Below are positions 21,672 to 32,644 of a stretch of DNA of 64,000 nucleotides, piece after piece. Source of the DNA: Gyromitra esculenta (lineage: Eukaryota > Ascomycota > Pezizomycetes > Pezizales > Discinaceae); contig JBCAML010000003.1 in NCBI GenBank assembly GCA_038503075.1, positions 62,001 to 126,000 of the forward strand, in the 5' to 3' direction. The position numbers were made by a program, and so were the translations under genes. Every line of letters begins with the position of its first letter. Position 1 is the stretch's first letter. The notes under the pieces are model-generated. The model did no database searches. It had not been told where the DNA came from and saw only the letters and a list, made by a program, of their open reading frames with translations.

Positions 21672-22928
21672 CTATCGATTAGAAACCTCCGAGTACCGAC
21701 TATCGGGCCTCCCTGTTGTAGGCTCGTGCGATACGTCTATCATTATACTCCAATCCATTGAAGTCTTTGCCGAAGAGGCAACCGAATCTGGCCGGAAACC
21801 ATGCCGAACTTCTTGATACGCCCTTCGAAGCTCAGCTTCAGAATCCATCATCCGATAAGCCTCCTCCTCCCCCTCTGAAATCTCCGAGAGTTCCGATATC
21901 ACCGTTACCGGTCGCTGCGGCAGCGGCAGTCTCGGTAACTGCTTATTGGCAACACCGTACTGAGGACCTAGATCCCATCCCATCGCGGGTCTACGAACCG
22001 GGGGCGGGAAGGTGGGGAGCGGGAACATTGTTCGCCCGTCTGCCTGGTTCATTGATTGTTGTGAAAACCGACCAGTACCCCGTTCCTCGTCGTCGTCATC
22101 GCGTCTCCCCGCCAATCCAGCGATAGGGCTTTGGCTCGAGTTCCAGCCATCTACACCTGTAAAGCTGGCGATGGATCTCCGTGAAGTCTTCCGCCGTTTT
22201 ATTACGATGATGACTGTGGCGATTATTATTACTAAGGCTATTGGTCCCAGAACGTAAACGGCAAATAGCGGATGTGAATTATTGCTGTTCGCCTTGGTGA
22301 CAGGTTGAGCTGTAGGTAGCCTGCTCGGCAGGTTCGTCTCGCTAGGAGGATTCGTGTCGGTAACGATGGGAGGAGATGTAGTTGTCGGGAACGCCGCAAA
22401 ATCAGTAATGGAAGTTGTCGTGGGTATCGATCCCACTCTTTGGAAACTCCTGATGCTGGTGGTAGTGCTGATGCTGGTGCTGGTGGGACTTTGGACTGCA
22501 GCTGAAGATTTCGGCTTGGAAATAAAACTCGATGTCAGAGTCTGTGGTCCAATTCCAGTCCCCGAGGGCGCTGGTGTAGAGGTGGTCTGTATCGTAGCTC
22601 CGTCAAAAACAACTGGTTTGTTCAGGAAATTACTGCATTCTTGTGCGAATTCCGGGAAGACCGAATCCCCATGCTGCGTGCCGCAATTCTCTTGTATACA
22701 GTCAAAGACTCCGGTGACGCCTGCAGAGTCCAGAGTGAAAGAATTACACACGCAGCTGGCATCGAAGTCTGGGGCGCATGAAGAATAGCAGTTTGATATG
22801 CAAGAGTATTTTTTAACGGCATCCATCTCGGCCCGGACGAAGTGGATCTGAAGCCAAAGGAGGCCGAAAAGGAACAGCGAAGACTGCATTTGGTGGAGCC
22901 GGTTTAGTAAAATAATGATGATATGCAT
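21672..22928 (-). CDS. CFEM-domain single-pass membrane protein
   Basis: Single exon from the ATG at 22928 (418 residues); an internal ATG at 22889 gives a better signal peptide (MQSSLFLFGLLWLQIHFVRA) and may be the true start. The mature N terminus holds eight cysteines in CFEM order (SCISNCYSSC, then DASCVC, FDCIQENC and QEC). A Ser/Thr/Pro-rich stalk, probably O-glycosylated, follows, then one membrane helix (VYVLGPIALVIIIATVIIVI) with a KRRK stop-transfer signal. The cytoplasmic tail of about 170 residues is polar with an acidic SELSEISEGEEE patch. CFEM proteins act at the fungal surface in haem/iron uptake, adhesion or host interaction. The membrane-anchored form with a long tail resembles a surface sensor; that role is inference. 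Confidence 0.85.
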   Translation of the reverse strand: MHIIIILLNRLHQMQSSLFLFGLLWLQIHFVRAEMDAVKKYSCISNCYSSCAPDFDASCVCNSFTLDSAGVTGVFDCIQENCGTQHGDSVFPEFAQECSNFLNKPVVFDGATIQTTSTPAPSGTGIGPQTLTSSFISKPKSSAAVQSPTSTSISTTTSIRSFQRVGSIPTTTSITDFAAFPTTTSPPIVTDTNPPSETNLPSRLPTAQPVTKANSNNSHPLFAVYVLGPIALVIIIATVIIVIKRRKTSRRSIASFTGVDGWNSSQSPIAGLAGRRDDDDEERGTGRFSQQSMNQADGRTMFPLPTFPPPVRRPAMGWDLGPQYGVANKQLPRLPLPQRPVTVISELSEISEGEEEAYRMMDSEAELRRAYQEVRHGFRPDSVASSAKTSMDWSIMIDVSHEPTTGRPDSRYSEVSNR

Positions 22929-25900
22929 CGTGTATCAACTGAGCTGGGTTAAGGATGTAGACGGTTATCTCGACAGAAGAATGCCTCACAGAGGGACTTC
23001 ACCTTCAGGATAGGAGGCTAAACATGGGGAATATCAGGTAGATTGGTGAGACGGAGATGATATATAACCGTGTTTTGACCATCGGGTTTCGCATCATTTC
23101 TCTGACAGGAGTTGGAGGCTCCTGGCCATGACGGCGCCACCATCTCTGTTTTGCAGCGCATCACGCCTGGCTCTTCCTGCGGACCTGATGAATTCCCCGG
23201 GAAAAGTGCGTCAACAATTAGAGACGACGATTTCTATTCTCGGCGCACAGCTGGGTCTCAGTTAAGCGTATCGCATCGATTCCTTGGTTAAGCGCCGACG
23301 GGATCTACCCGCTCAACCGCCTGTTAGAGATCTCTTTCATCCGGGTCGACAAAAATACATTTCCCTAGTACGAAGAAAGCCTATTGTAACAAGTCTCCTG
23401 AGGCCAAATACAGTTGTCTAGGGACCAAACCAAAATAGTTGTGCCCACTGATACTTGGGATCTTCAGCTTTGCGCCCCACGCACAGGCTTGACCCAGAGC
23501 AGGGTTAGGGCTATGGTGCTGGAGCGCCACTCCAGATTTAGAGCTTGATGAAACTCGCGCTTGTCGAACAAGTAATTCTGGCGATTTCGATACTCGAAAC
23601 AGTCTTCAGCTGTCCTGGGGAGCCTCTGTCAAGGCAGTGGGTGATGGGTATATTTGCAAGGCATGAGTCAACCGAGGGAGTATTGGCATTAAACCAGTTT
23701 TTGCTGTTTTACGGCTTTGCTGTTTTGTTGCTTTATTGCTTTATCACTTTATTGCTTTGCTCCAATGCCAGATCCCGCAGTCGCTTAATTATCCTCACGC
23801 ATGCCAGCACCTCGGCAGTTACCTCACGGTCCTATTTTTCTACCTTCTCGTTACGGAACGATCGGATGCAACGATACGGACCAGCACTCGGAAGCGAGAA
23901 CTCTAAGCATAAACCCATGCGTAAGAGGCGGACTTCGTCTCCAGGTTTAACAGCTATTGCCGATCGGTACCTGCGTTATGCGCACCAGTTACACATACAG
24001 CCCAAAACGGGGCAGTCGGCGGCAGTTTCAGTGTGCTGTCGAGGTCGTGGGCGAATGAACCGAAACCGTATAAAGTGGCGAATACAGGTGCTGCGACTCA
24101 AGAGGGCTCAGCACGACGAGACAGAGATCGAGTGATAGATCGTGACTGCCGTGATGGCATTAATGACATCAGAGGCGCCTACAGTTATATCTGGAAGGTC
24201 CTGACGACGAGGCAGTCTGTTAACGCCACAAATAAATAGCTATATATAGAGCAAGTTGGAAGGCAGTAAACAGGAAGATAGATGTTGACATACGTGCTAG
24301 ACATCATCCCGCTAGCCTTTAGCCAACTTATGCAGATATTGAGACTCCTAACCGTAGCTTACAGCCGTTCACAGGGTGGCAGCGAATCCTGTTTAATGGC
24401 GAACAAGGATTTTGGGCCAATGCATGGTCAGACTGAGATCATAACTCTGCAACCCCGTACTCAAATATACTGTGAAAATACCCGTTTGCCATCAGACAGG
24501 ATTCACCGTCCCCCCCGTGAACCGCTGTAATTCCAACACAACGCTTCCTATTTTTGTGCAACCCTTTAGCTAACTTTGTTATTGATCAAAAAGCATCCGA
24601 TATCGAACTCGCTTCTTGCAAGAGCCCCGAAGAGCTCTGGTATCCTTCGGCTTTGGGATTTCCCGGCAACGAGTGATCGCTTATGAAGGACTATCTCGGA
24701 TACTAAAAACCCTTAGGCCAAGAGGTATATGTGGCCAAAGGTACGAAAATGGCCGGTAGGTAATCATACAGGTTACCTTTCTTCACAGGCGGGAGAATGT
24801 CTAGACAAGGCGTCTCGTTGGTTAGGAACAGATATCCTGCAAATTTCTGGATTATGATTATTTAGAGTAGAGGCACAATAACTAAGTTCATTTGCACTAT
24901 ATCCCCCTCTCTAAGGAGCCCCAAAGCTAATCATTTCATGGCAAAAACGTAATCTCTAGTGCTGCGTAGACGTGCGTTTATCGCCGCGATGGAATTATCT
25001 TTGAAATGAGAGGTGGTCAAACCTGTTTGTGATTAGCTATTATTCACACTTGCTAGGATTCTATGACTGTGGCTTACCATTATAGAAAGTCGATGCGACG
25101 CGCACGATTAGAGTATGGGCGCCGTGAACTGAAAAGAATCGTCTGTGGGTTTTTGGGGTGTATGTGGGCAGAGCACTCACAGGTAACGGGCGGTTGCTGA
25201 CGTCCAACCTCTAAACTGCATTCTGTACGGGAACGACACATTCAGCATAGCTCTGGGCTACAAACGTCAACAACCCTGAGCAGAGCGTGTCTCTAATCGG
25301 GAGGACGACCCTTGCGATGATATTTTTGCGCAAACATCAGCTTCAGTACATGTGTATGCGATGTCGCCCAATCACGGGCATATTGGCCATGGGGGGATGT
25401 TGGTTTGCTCTAGCTAGCCGTAGGCGGTACATGCAGACAAGGGAGGGCCTTGGCATATATGTAGGTCAGGGCACCGGACCCACCCCAAAACAACAAATCC
25501 TCTCCAGGTCCACGACAAAGCACCGTATTAATTCGCTTGCAAATAAATAAATAAATAAATGCATGTATGTTCTTGCGCTCCATTCTAATCATGGAAATAT
25601 ATTAACGTTTAGATGGATGGTGAGGGGTGGAAATAGAGACTGTACAGGCTGCGTTCTTGCTGAGCATGAGCTTTGGCCCTTATGGCCTTGTACTGGGGAC
25701 ACGCCCCGTGTCCCCGGTTGCGAGAATGCTGCACACAGCCGCGGGCTGGATCATCAGATTCCTCTGCAGAGAAAAAGAAAGAAAAAAGAAAAAGAAGAGG
25801 TAAAAAAACAAATAAAACCGGCAGGCAATAGGATCTCAATGTTTACGCCATCAACGAGAAACATGCATCGAATCACGTGATAAATGCCAAGGATTCCCTT

Positions 25901-26018
25901 TCCAGAGGGGCCTGACCTTTCGCTTCGTTCACCACATAAACTGCGGCTCCGATTTATCAACGACCACTCATCCTCGTCTCTATCTCTGTATTCTGTGTTA
26001 TGTTGCTGATAATAAAGT
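22929..26018. other. 3.1-kb gene-poor stretch
   Basis: Several open frames exist (23545-24135 +, 24282-24530 +, 25287-25550 +) but none starts at a convincing ATG with a domain, and none joins by splice sites. An AAAT tetranucleotide run lies at 25541-25560 and a GC-rich hairpin (GGGGACACG/CGTGTCCCC) at 25695-25715. The right end holds the methyltransferase promoter. Confidence 0.45.
25541..25560. repeat. (AAAT)n microsatellite
   Basis: Five AAAT units in a row. Confidence 0.8.
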
Positions 26019-27586
26019 ATGGCAGAAGATCAGAGCATTACCATTGATCCAGCCTTCGTGAGTTACTTATCTCAACGAACTCCTCCTCCCCCCTGAGTAC
26101 CTACATGTACTGATGCATATGCTCTTCTCTATTATAGGTGGCCGATGCCGATGGCTCTGGGAGTGAAGCCGATTACCTTGCTGAATCGTAATTCGCCATG
26201 CCTATCGCAACATTGGGTGCTGCTAACAGCGAGAAAGGGTAAGCGAGTTTTCTACTGCTTCGCTTGCCGCTTCGATTTACGAGTATGGTCAATGTTTAAC
26301 CCAAGCTATATTTAAGAGCTAGAGCTAAGTTTTATTAGATATCGATATGAAAATGGGCGTCGATATCATGCTTACAAAGATGGGTGAGAGTTGATTTTTC
26401 TGGTCGTAGAGGTTAACAACAACTAACCTATCCACCTCCCCCCCTCCCAACAATAGCAAATATAACATTCCCAACGATCAAGCTGAACAGGAGAGACTGG
26501 ATATAATCCATCACGTGTATCTTATTTTATACAAGGGCGAGTTGCACATGGCTCCTATAGATCCCAATCCGGAAAGAATTTTGGACGTTGGGACGGGAAC
26601 CGGCATTTGGGCAGTTGACATCTCGGAGTAAGGCAAACCTCTTCTACACTTCACTATAAAGACGGGCCTTTTTTAACGTTTGACGAAAATCGCTTGATAG
26701 GCGCTATCCCTCTGCGGAAGTCATTGGAACGGACTTGAGTCCAATTCAGACAAATTGGTATAGTACTCCCTAGCGCCTTGGCTATTCCCTAGGAGCTCGT
26801 GCTAAGCTGTTTAGTGCACCGAATGTACAATTTCAGGTTGATGATGCTGAATGCGAATGGACGTTTGGCGATGACGTTTTTGATTTTATCCATATCCGAC
26901 ATTTGTGTGGTGGAATCGATGATTGGAGCAAACTGCTCAAGGAAGCTTATAAGTAGGTTATCTCCCAACTCTCGGCGGGGGGAAAACCACCTAAGCTTTA
27001 TACAGGGCCGCCAAACCAGGCGGTTGGGTTGAGGTTGCCGAGTTTGAGCTCCGCTTGGTGAGTGATGATGGATCTTTGAGTGAGAAATCTCCCTTGTGGC
27101 GATACTACGACCTAGTCAACCAAGCAGGAGCTAAGATTGGTAATATAATCTTCCGTGGCGATCGAGATGAGGAAATCTACTCACATATTTGAGAAAGGTC
27201 GGGATTTCGGAGTCGCTGCTGCCCTGGAACCCCATTTCGCCGAGGCGGGGTTCGAGGGTGTAGAACATAAAACGCTGAAGATCCCCTTTGGCACATGGCC
27301 AGCTGATGCTAGACAGAAAGAGATGGGAGCATATTTGCTGCTCACGGCCTCATCCGCCTTCGAGGCCTTCGGATACGCATTGCTGACGAGGGTCATGGAG
27401 ATGGATATTAAAGAAGTGGAGGAATTGGTCATGAGTGCTAAAAAGGATGCCAAGAATAGGAGTATCCATTCGTATACAATACAGTAAGTAGCTCCCCCTC
27501 TCTCTAAAGTTCCTGGAGACTGTGCTTACGGGTGGTAAAACGATAGACACGTTTATTGGGTGCAAAAGCCATTAGAAAACAAGTGA
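26019..27586 (+). CDS. SAM-dependent methyltransferase (TAM/LaeA-like)
   Basis: Nine exons: 26019-26057, 26138-26187, 26339-26383, 26457-26627, 26701-26757, 26815-26952, 27006-27139, 27198-27483, 27547-27586; 319 residues. All junctions are in frame. Landmarks follow the fungal class I methyltransferase order: YENGRRYHAYKDGKYNIPND, ERILDVGTGTGIWAVDIS (SAM-binding motif I), ERYPSAEVIGTDLSPIQ, FDFIHIRHLCGGIDDW, AKPGGWVEVAEFEL, and the C-terminal HVYWVQKP. The family covers LaeA-like regulators and small-molecule methyltransferases of secondary metabolism; the acceptor is unknown. Reading straight through exon 2 meets a TAA at 26189, avoided by splicing at 26188. A 9-nt microexon at 26230-26238 could also be included without changing frame (322 residues). 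No biosynthetic enzymes lie nearby. Confidence 0.88.
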
Positions 27587-29541
27587 CTATCAACCTTAGG
27601 ATGGCTTGCGGCTTTTTTTATATTATATTTATTTCCTTCCCTTTCCTCTCCTATCGAAAAAAACAATTATTTTTGTAGACAGCAAATGTCGAGTATCAAA
27701 TATAACATTTTTTTATTCAGTTGAGCCACTAAGCTTGGAGGCCGCGAGTGGGGTTTGGAGGGGGGAGGGATCCCTCTGGTGGTGCGAATGTGTAGTCAAG
27801 TTTTTACCCCATTGTTATTTTGCTACGTATCCTGTTGGATGTTACATGTACTTCTGGTTGGTGGTAATCGAAGCGAGTGGGGTGTTTCCGGGGACAGTAA
27901 TTTTCGTTAAGAATTTGTGGCGGTAGCAACTGTAACTGGCAGAGATGGAAATGGCTCAGCCTCGAGCTGATTGCAATGTGCTTATGATATGGTGTGTTTG
28001 GAGAGAGAGATAACGGAGAGAGAGCGGATTAAGTAAAAACATGCGATGCGCTGACTCGAGGGTTGCGTTTCTCCGGATGTCTGCGTTTCGGAGTTCTTGG
28101 AGGGGGAGCTGTATTTTATGGAAGGTCTGGCATCGCCAATTTAAAATCCGAATGGGATTTGAACGATACCGACATCTGGCATGTGGAAGCGGTAGCTCTA
28201 CATGTAGTAAGCAAGCCAGGAACGGGAAGGAGGGACTGTTGCGGTGTCTAGACTTGCCACGCCCGGGTGATTCAAGAGCGACGTCTGGGCCGCGGGCATG
28301 CGGCGAAGGACTGGCGTAGGCACGAAATATCACTCGATGCGAAGTTCTGCTGCGTGTTGGACAGAATGGATGCGTATTGGATCTGCGCAACGCGGCGAAG
28401 AGAGAAGAGAGGAGAGGGGCAAAAGGACGGGCATAAGGACCCTATACATGTATATATACTCCCGGTGGGGGCGTAGAACGGGTGTTATGGGGGGTTCTTT
28501 GGGCGCTGAATAGTTCGGCTCGGGAAACCCCGTAGCAGCTGAAGCACCCAGCCGTCGATTCGGGATCCCGTCGGGGACGTGGGCCTTACACAGGAAGCCT
28601 ATAGACATATGCCGTATGTCCAACACTGTGTTTGTTGTTGCTGAGTTCCCCGTCTTCCTTGCCTCTATTAACGCACGTGTTAGTGTTGCTGGACTGTTAC
28701 TGCTGATGCCCTGTGCTCCAAGAGTGCTCTCCGTCCTCGCTGCAAAAGCAGCCGGGATGGCAATATTAGAGAGGGAAGAGGGCGCAACGTCTCCGCGAGA
28801 ACTTCTGCCGTTATCCTGGATCCGCTGGTGTGGGCCGGGTTTCTTCACCTGAGCCTGTCTTGCTTGTGCCAGGTGTATCCGCCGCCCGTTTATTCCGGCC
28901 TCCGTATGCGTGAACTCTAGACGTGTCATCTCTACCTCGGCACTATGGAGTACGTGATTTCCTGGCCTTCACTAGGTAGTGATGGGGGTGCATAGCGTTG
29001 TCTTTTTCTTCCACTCAAATTCGGATTTGTTCGCTGTGGTGGACGCTGATCTTTTCGAATATCACACGGGACACACAGCCAGCCAGCCAGCCAGCCAATT
29101 CCCAGGTGGCCTGCGCTGACCCGTCGCTTATCTTGCTGCACCCGGCCGGTCCAGTGTAACGCTCACACTGCGGTATAGGCGTGGCCTCCTTTCCTGGGGA
29201 CAGAGCCTGTTCTGGCTCTGGTCTTGTTGGTGCTGCATACTCTGCTTGGCTGCGGCTGGTGTCTACTATTCACAGACCATCACTCGGGATCTACGCCCAC
29301 AGTTCCCGGGCTTCCTCAGCTGGGCTATGGCCCGGTGTCAGTGAAGTGGACTGGTCCTGGTTCTGTGGGACAGCAGCAAGTGAATTCATTGGAAAACAGC
29401 TGAGCCGCACTAGAGTAGTCCCAGATATCTTGGCACTGCTGTTTTATCACCCCGCGACAGTTTTTCATGTCCCGACAGCCCCAGTCCCTCCTCCTCCTCT
29501 GCTCCAATTGACGAAAGCAGGAGAGTAATTGCATATCTTCA
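27587..29541. other. Long intergenic region upstream of LYS4
   Basis: About 2 kb with no supported gene. A minus-strand frame 28330-28929 begins with ATG but has no domain and random-looking composition. TACATGTA occurs at 27843, 28199 and 28445. A CAGC tetranucleotide run lies at 29076-29097. The region should contain the LYS4 promoter; no regulatory site can be named with confidence. Confidence 0.4.
29076..29097. repeat. (CAGC)n microsatellite
   Basis: Five and a half uninterrupted CAGC units. Confidence 0.8.
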
Positions 29542-31750
29542 ATGCGTCTTGTAAGCTCTCTCTCCGTCTATTGGAATACCAGCTGTTAATTCGTGCGCTT
29601 TTCTTGCTCAGCCACGGCTCCCCCTCCCCCTCCATCCCCGCGGTCGCCCGTTTCCCCCGCGCCTCCCAACATATTTCCAACCTCCAGCATCCTTCCGTGT
29701 CGTGCGTCCACTCGCAACCGTCAGCTCGAATCCTCCAGCACCGGCACAGAACTTGACCGAGAAGATAGTACAGCGATATGCCGTCGGTCTCCCTGCAGGT
29801 AAGGCCGTGCGGTCGGGCGACTACGTTTCCATTAAGCCCCACCATTGCATGACCCACGACAACTCGTGGCCCGTCGCGCAAAAGTTCTTTTCCATCGGCG
29901 CCACTGGCATCCACGATAACCGTCAGGTCGTCATGACCCTTGACCATGACGTCCAGAACGACTCTGAGACAAACCTCAGAAAGTACCGCAACATCGAGGA
30001 GCTAGCCAAGAAACAAGGCGTTGATTTCTACCCAGCAGGTAGGGGTATCGGACATCAGATTATGACCGAGGAGGGCTATGCTTGGCCAGGGACTCTCACT
30101 GTTGCGAGTGACTCGCACAGCAACATGTACGGCGGGGTTTCGTGTTTGGGAACCCCGATCGTCCGGACCGACGCTGCATCGATTTGGGCAACGGGGCAGA
30201 CCTGGTGGCAGATTCCCCCAGTGGCTCGTGTGCGGTTTGAGGGTGTGATGCCGAGAGGTGTAACCGGGAAAGACGTGATCGTTGCGCTGTGTGGATTGTT
30301 CAATAACGATGAAGTCCTCAACCATGCGATCGAGTTTACAGGCTCGGAAGAAACCGTGAGCTCTTTGATGATTGACGATCGATTGGCTATTGCGAATATG
30401 ACTACCGAATGGGGCGCTCTGAGTGGTCTCTTCCCGATGGACAATGTGCTGAAGGGCTGGATGACCCAGAAAGCTGAGGAACACGCGAAGAGGCTCCAGG
30501 GCAAGATTCACCCGAGGCTCACCAAGGAGAAGATTAATGACCTATTCACGCTTAATATCCTCACCGCCCACCCCGAAGCTTCATACGCAAAGACCCTTAC
30601 TCTAAACCTAGCCACTCTTTCGCCCTACGTCGCTGGCCCTAACTCCGTTAAGGTTGCGACCCCGCTCGCTGAACTCGAACAACAGAAAATTGCGATTCAG
30701 AAGGCCTATCTTGTTTCCTGCACTAACTCCCGTGCCTCCGACATTGCCGCTGCCGCTTCCGTTTTCAAGGCCCAGCCCAATGCTAAGATCGCTTCTGGCG
30801 TCGAGTTTTACATCGCCGCCGCCTCTACCTTGGAACAGGAAGTTGCGACGAAAGCAGGCGACTGGGACGCTCTTATCAATGCCGGCGCGAAGCCACTTCC
30901 TGCAGGATGTGGCCCTTGTATCGGGTTAGGAACGGGTCTGTTGAAAGATGGAGAAGTTGGTATTTCCGCAACCAACCGAAACTTCAAAGGTCGTATGGGA
31001 TCTCGCGAGGCGTTAGCATATCTTGCGTCGCCGGAAGTCGTGGCAGCGAGCGCCATGAAGGGCTTCATAGCCGGGCCAGGCTACTACGGCGGTTCAGCCG
31101 GCGCAGTTTCAAGGCGCCAGGACACTGCTCCAGTAGCCGAATCTTCTTCTGCAGCGCCCGAGACCGAATCCGAGACCGAAATCCTCACAGGCTTCCCTTC
31201 CAGCATCACTGGCGAGATTGTCTTCTGTGATGCCGACAATATCAATACGGACGGTATCTACCCTGGCAAATACACCTACCAAGATAACGTCCCGCGCGAT
31301 AAAATGGCCGAAGTGTGTATGGAAAACTACGACGCTGCCTTTGGCTCCCTCACCAAACCCGGTGACATCCTCGTCAGTGGCTTCAATTTCGGGACTGGCT
31401 CCAGCCGGGAACAAGCCGCCACTGCTATTCTCGCTCGCGATATCCCGCTTGTCGTGGCTGGAAGCTTCGGAAATATCTTCATGCGAAACTCAATCAACAA
31501 TGCGCTAATGACGGTCGAGGTACCAAAGCTTATCGAGAGGCTGAGATCTACTTTTGGCGATAAGGTAGCGACCAGGAGGACGGGCTGGACCTTCACATGG
31601 GATGTCAAGCGGAGCACAGTTACCGTGAAGGAGGGCGAGGCGGGTAAAGAGTGGAGTTTGAAGGTTGGCGAATTGCCGCCGAATGTGCAAGAGGTGTTTG
31701 TACAAGGAGGTTTGGAAGGATGGGTTAAAGCAAAGCTTCCAAAAGCTTAG
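29542..31750 (+). CDS. LYS4: Homoaconitase, mitochondrial
   Basis: Two exons, 29542-29550 and 29612-31750, giving 715 residues. The 9-nt first exon (Met-Arg-Leu) is joined by a GTAAGC...CAG intron to an Arg/Pro-rich, acid-free leader of about 40 residues that fits a mitochondrial presequence; without it the frame has no early ATG. The enzyme converts homocitrate/cis-homoaconitate to homoisocitrate in the alpha-aminoadipate route to lysine, a fungal pathway. Visible marks: SVTL-type [19 protein letters not shown] with Cys373, and CGPCIGLG with Cys436 and Cys439 as [4Fe-4S] ligands, then [14 protein letters not shown]. The C-terminal swivel domain contains [15 protein letters not shown] and [12 protein letters not shown]. 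Aconitase itself is less likely given the [23 protein letters not shown] signature of homoaconitases. The start exon is the least certain part. Confidence 0.93.
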
Positions 31751-32619
31751 ACTGAGACCAAGATTGGTTATAAGTTCTGGTTTTTTTCCTTCATTTTTTT
31801 GGCGTTTGAATGTCTGTAGGGGTTTTATCTTGGGGATGGACACGAGAGTAACGAAAAGCTGTGTTGTTTACGATACCTGTTTGTATATAAAAAAAACACC
31901 TGATGAAACTTGAGATGGTAAAGAACAAACGAGCCGCAAAAGCCGAGTGATATTTTATGACTATTTAAAAAAAAAACACCCCTCCAGAGTTCAACCCACG
32001 AAATACCACATGCCCACCCACGCCATAAACCGAAAAAAAAAAGTTAATCCACAGTGCTCCGGTTCATCTTGCATCCCACCGAATTTCGACCACGTCTTGA
32101 TCCCGCTACACTGCTCCATGTAGTCGCCGCCACGCCGCCAATGAGCTTCCGCATAAATTGCTACTCCGCCCCTCCTTCCCCCCTGCTACATGCTGCTCTG
32201 CGTAGAGCAGAGTACCCCTGCTCATGTTTATGTGTGTACCACCCGCACACACTTTGGTTGTTGGATGCGTGTATGATTAATCTATCTATCTACACACTTT
32301 GGTTTCAGAAGAGTTTCCATATGTAGCCGGATATCCCAAAACCCGGAATTCCCTATTTCCGAGATGTCGGATTTCCTATTTGCGTATCTACATAGTTTGG
32401 TAGGTACTAGGTCGTAAAGGGGAAAACTTCCATGCAGACGCAAGTGTTCCGTGGAGGCGGGTGAGCGGGCGAGGGTGGGGTTAGGATTCATGGTCGTTTA
32501 TGGGTTAGGGTTTAATAGATGTCGTACACATACTCGGAAGTGGGGAATAGGGCCGGGCTGGCTGGAGAGGTGGAGCCGCGGGTTCGGCTAGCGGGCAGAG
32601 GGGTCTATTCGGTTTCCGA

Positions 32620-32644
32620 GGTCGGTCGGTCGGTCGGTCGGTCG
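32620..32644. repeat. (GTCG)n microsatellite
   Basis: Six tandem copies of GTCG/GGTC. Confidence 0.8.

Noticed and set aside
23545..24135. Plus-strand frame of 196 codons
   Set aside because: Starts at TTG, has low-complexity leucine/phenylalanine runs from a TTTTGCTT repeat, and no domain or splice partner.
25695..25715. GC-rich hairpin GGGGACACG-CCC-CGTGTCCCC as a terminator or structured RNA
   Set aside because: Isolated in gene-free DNA, no T-run or neighbouring gene to give it a role.
28330..28929. Minus-strand ATG-started frame of 199 codons
   Set aside because: No recognisable domain, random-looking composition and location upstream of LYS4; could be real but unsupported.
30002..30511. 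Long antisense frame within LYS4
   Set aside because: A shadow of the GC-rich third positions of the sense gene.
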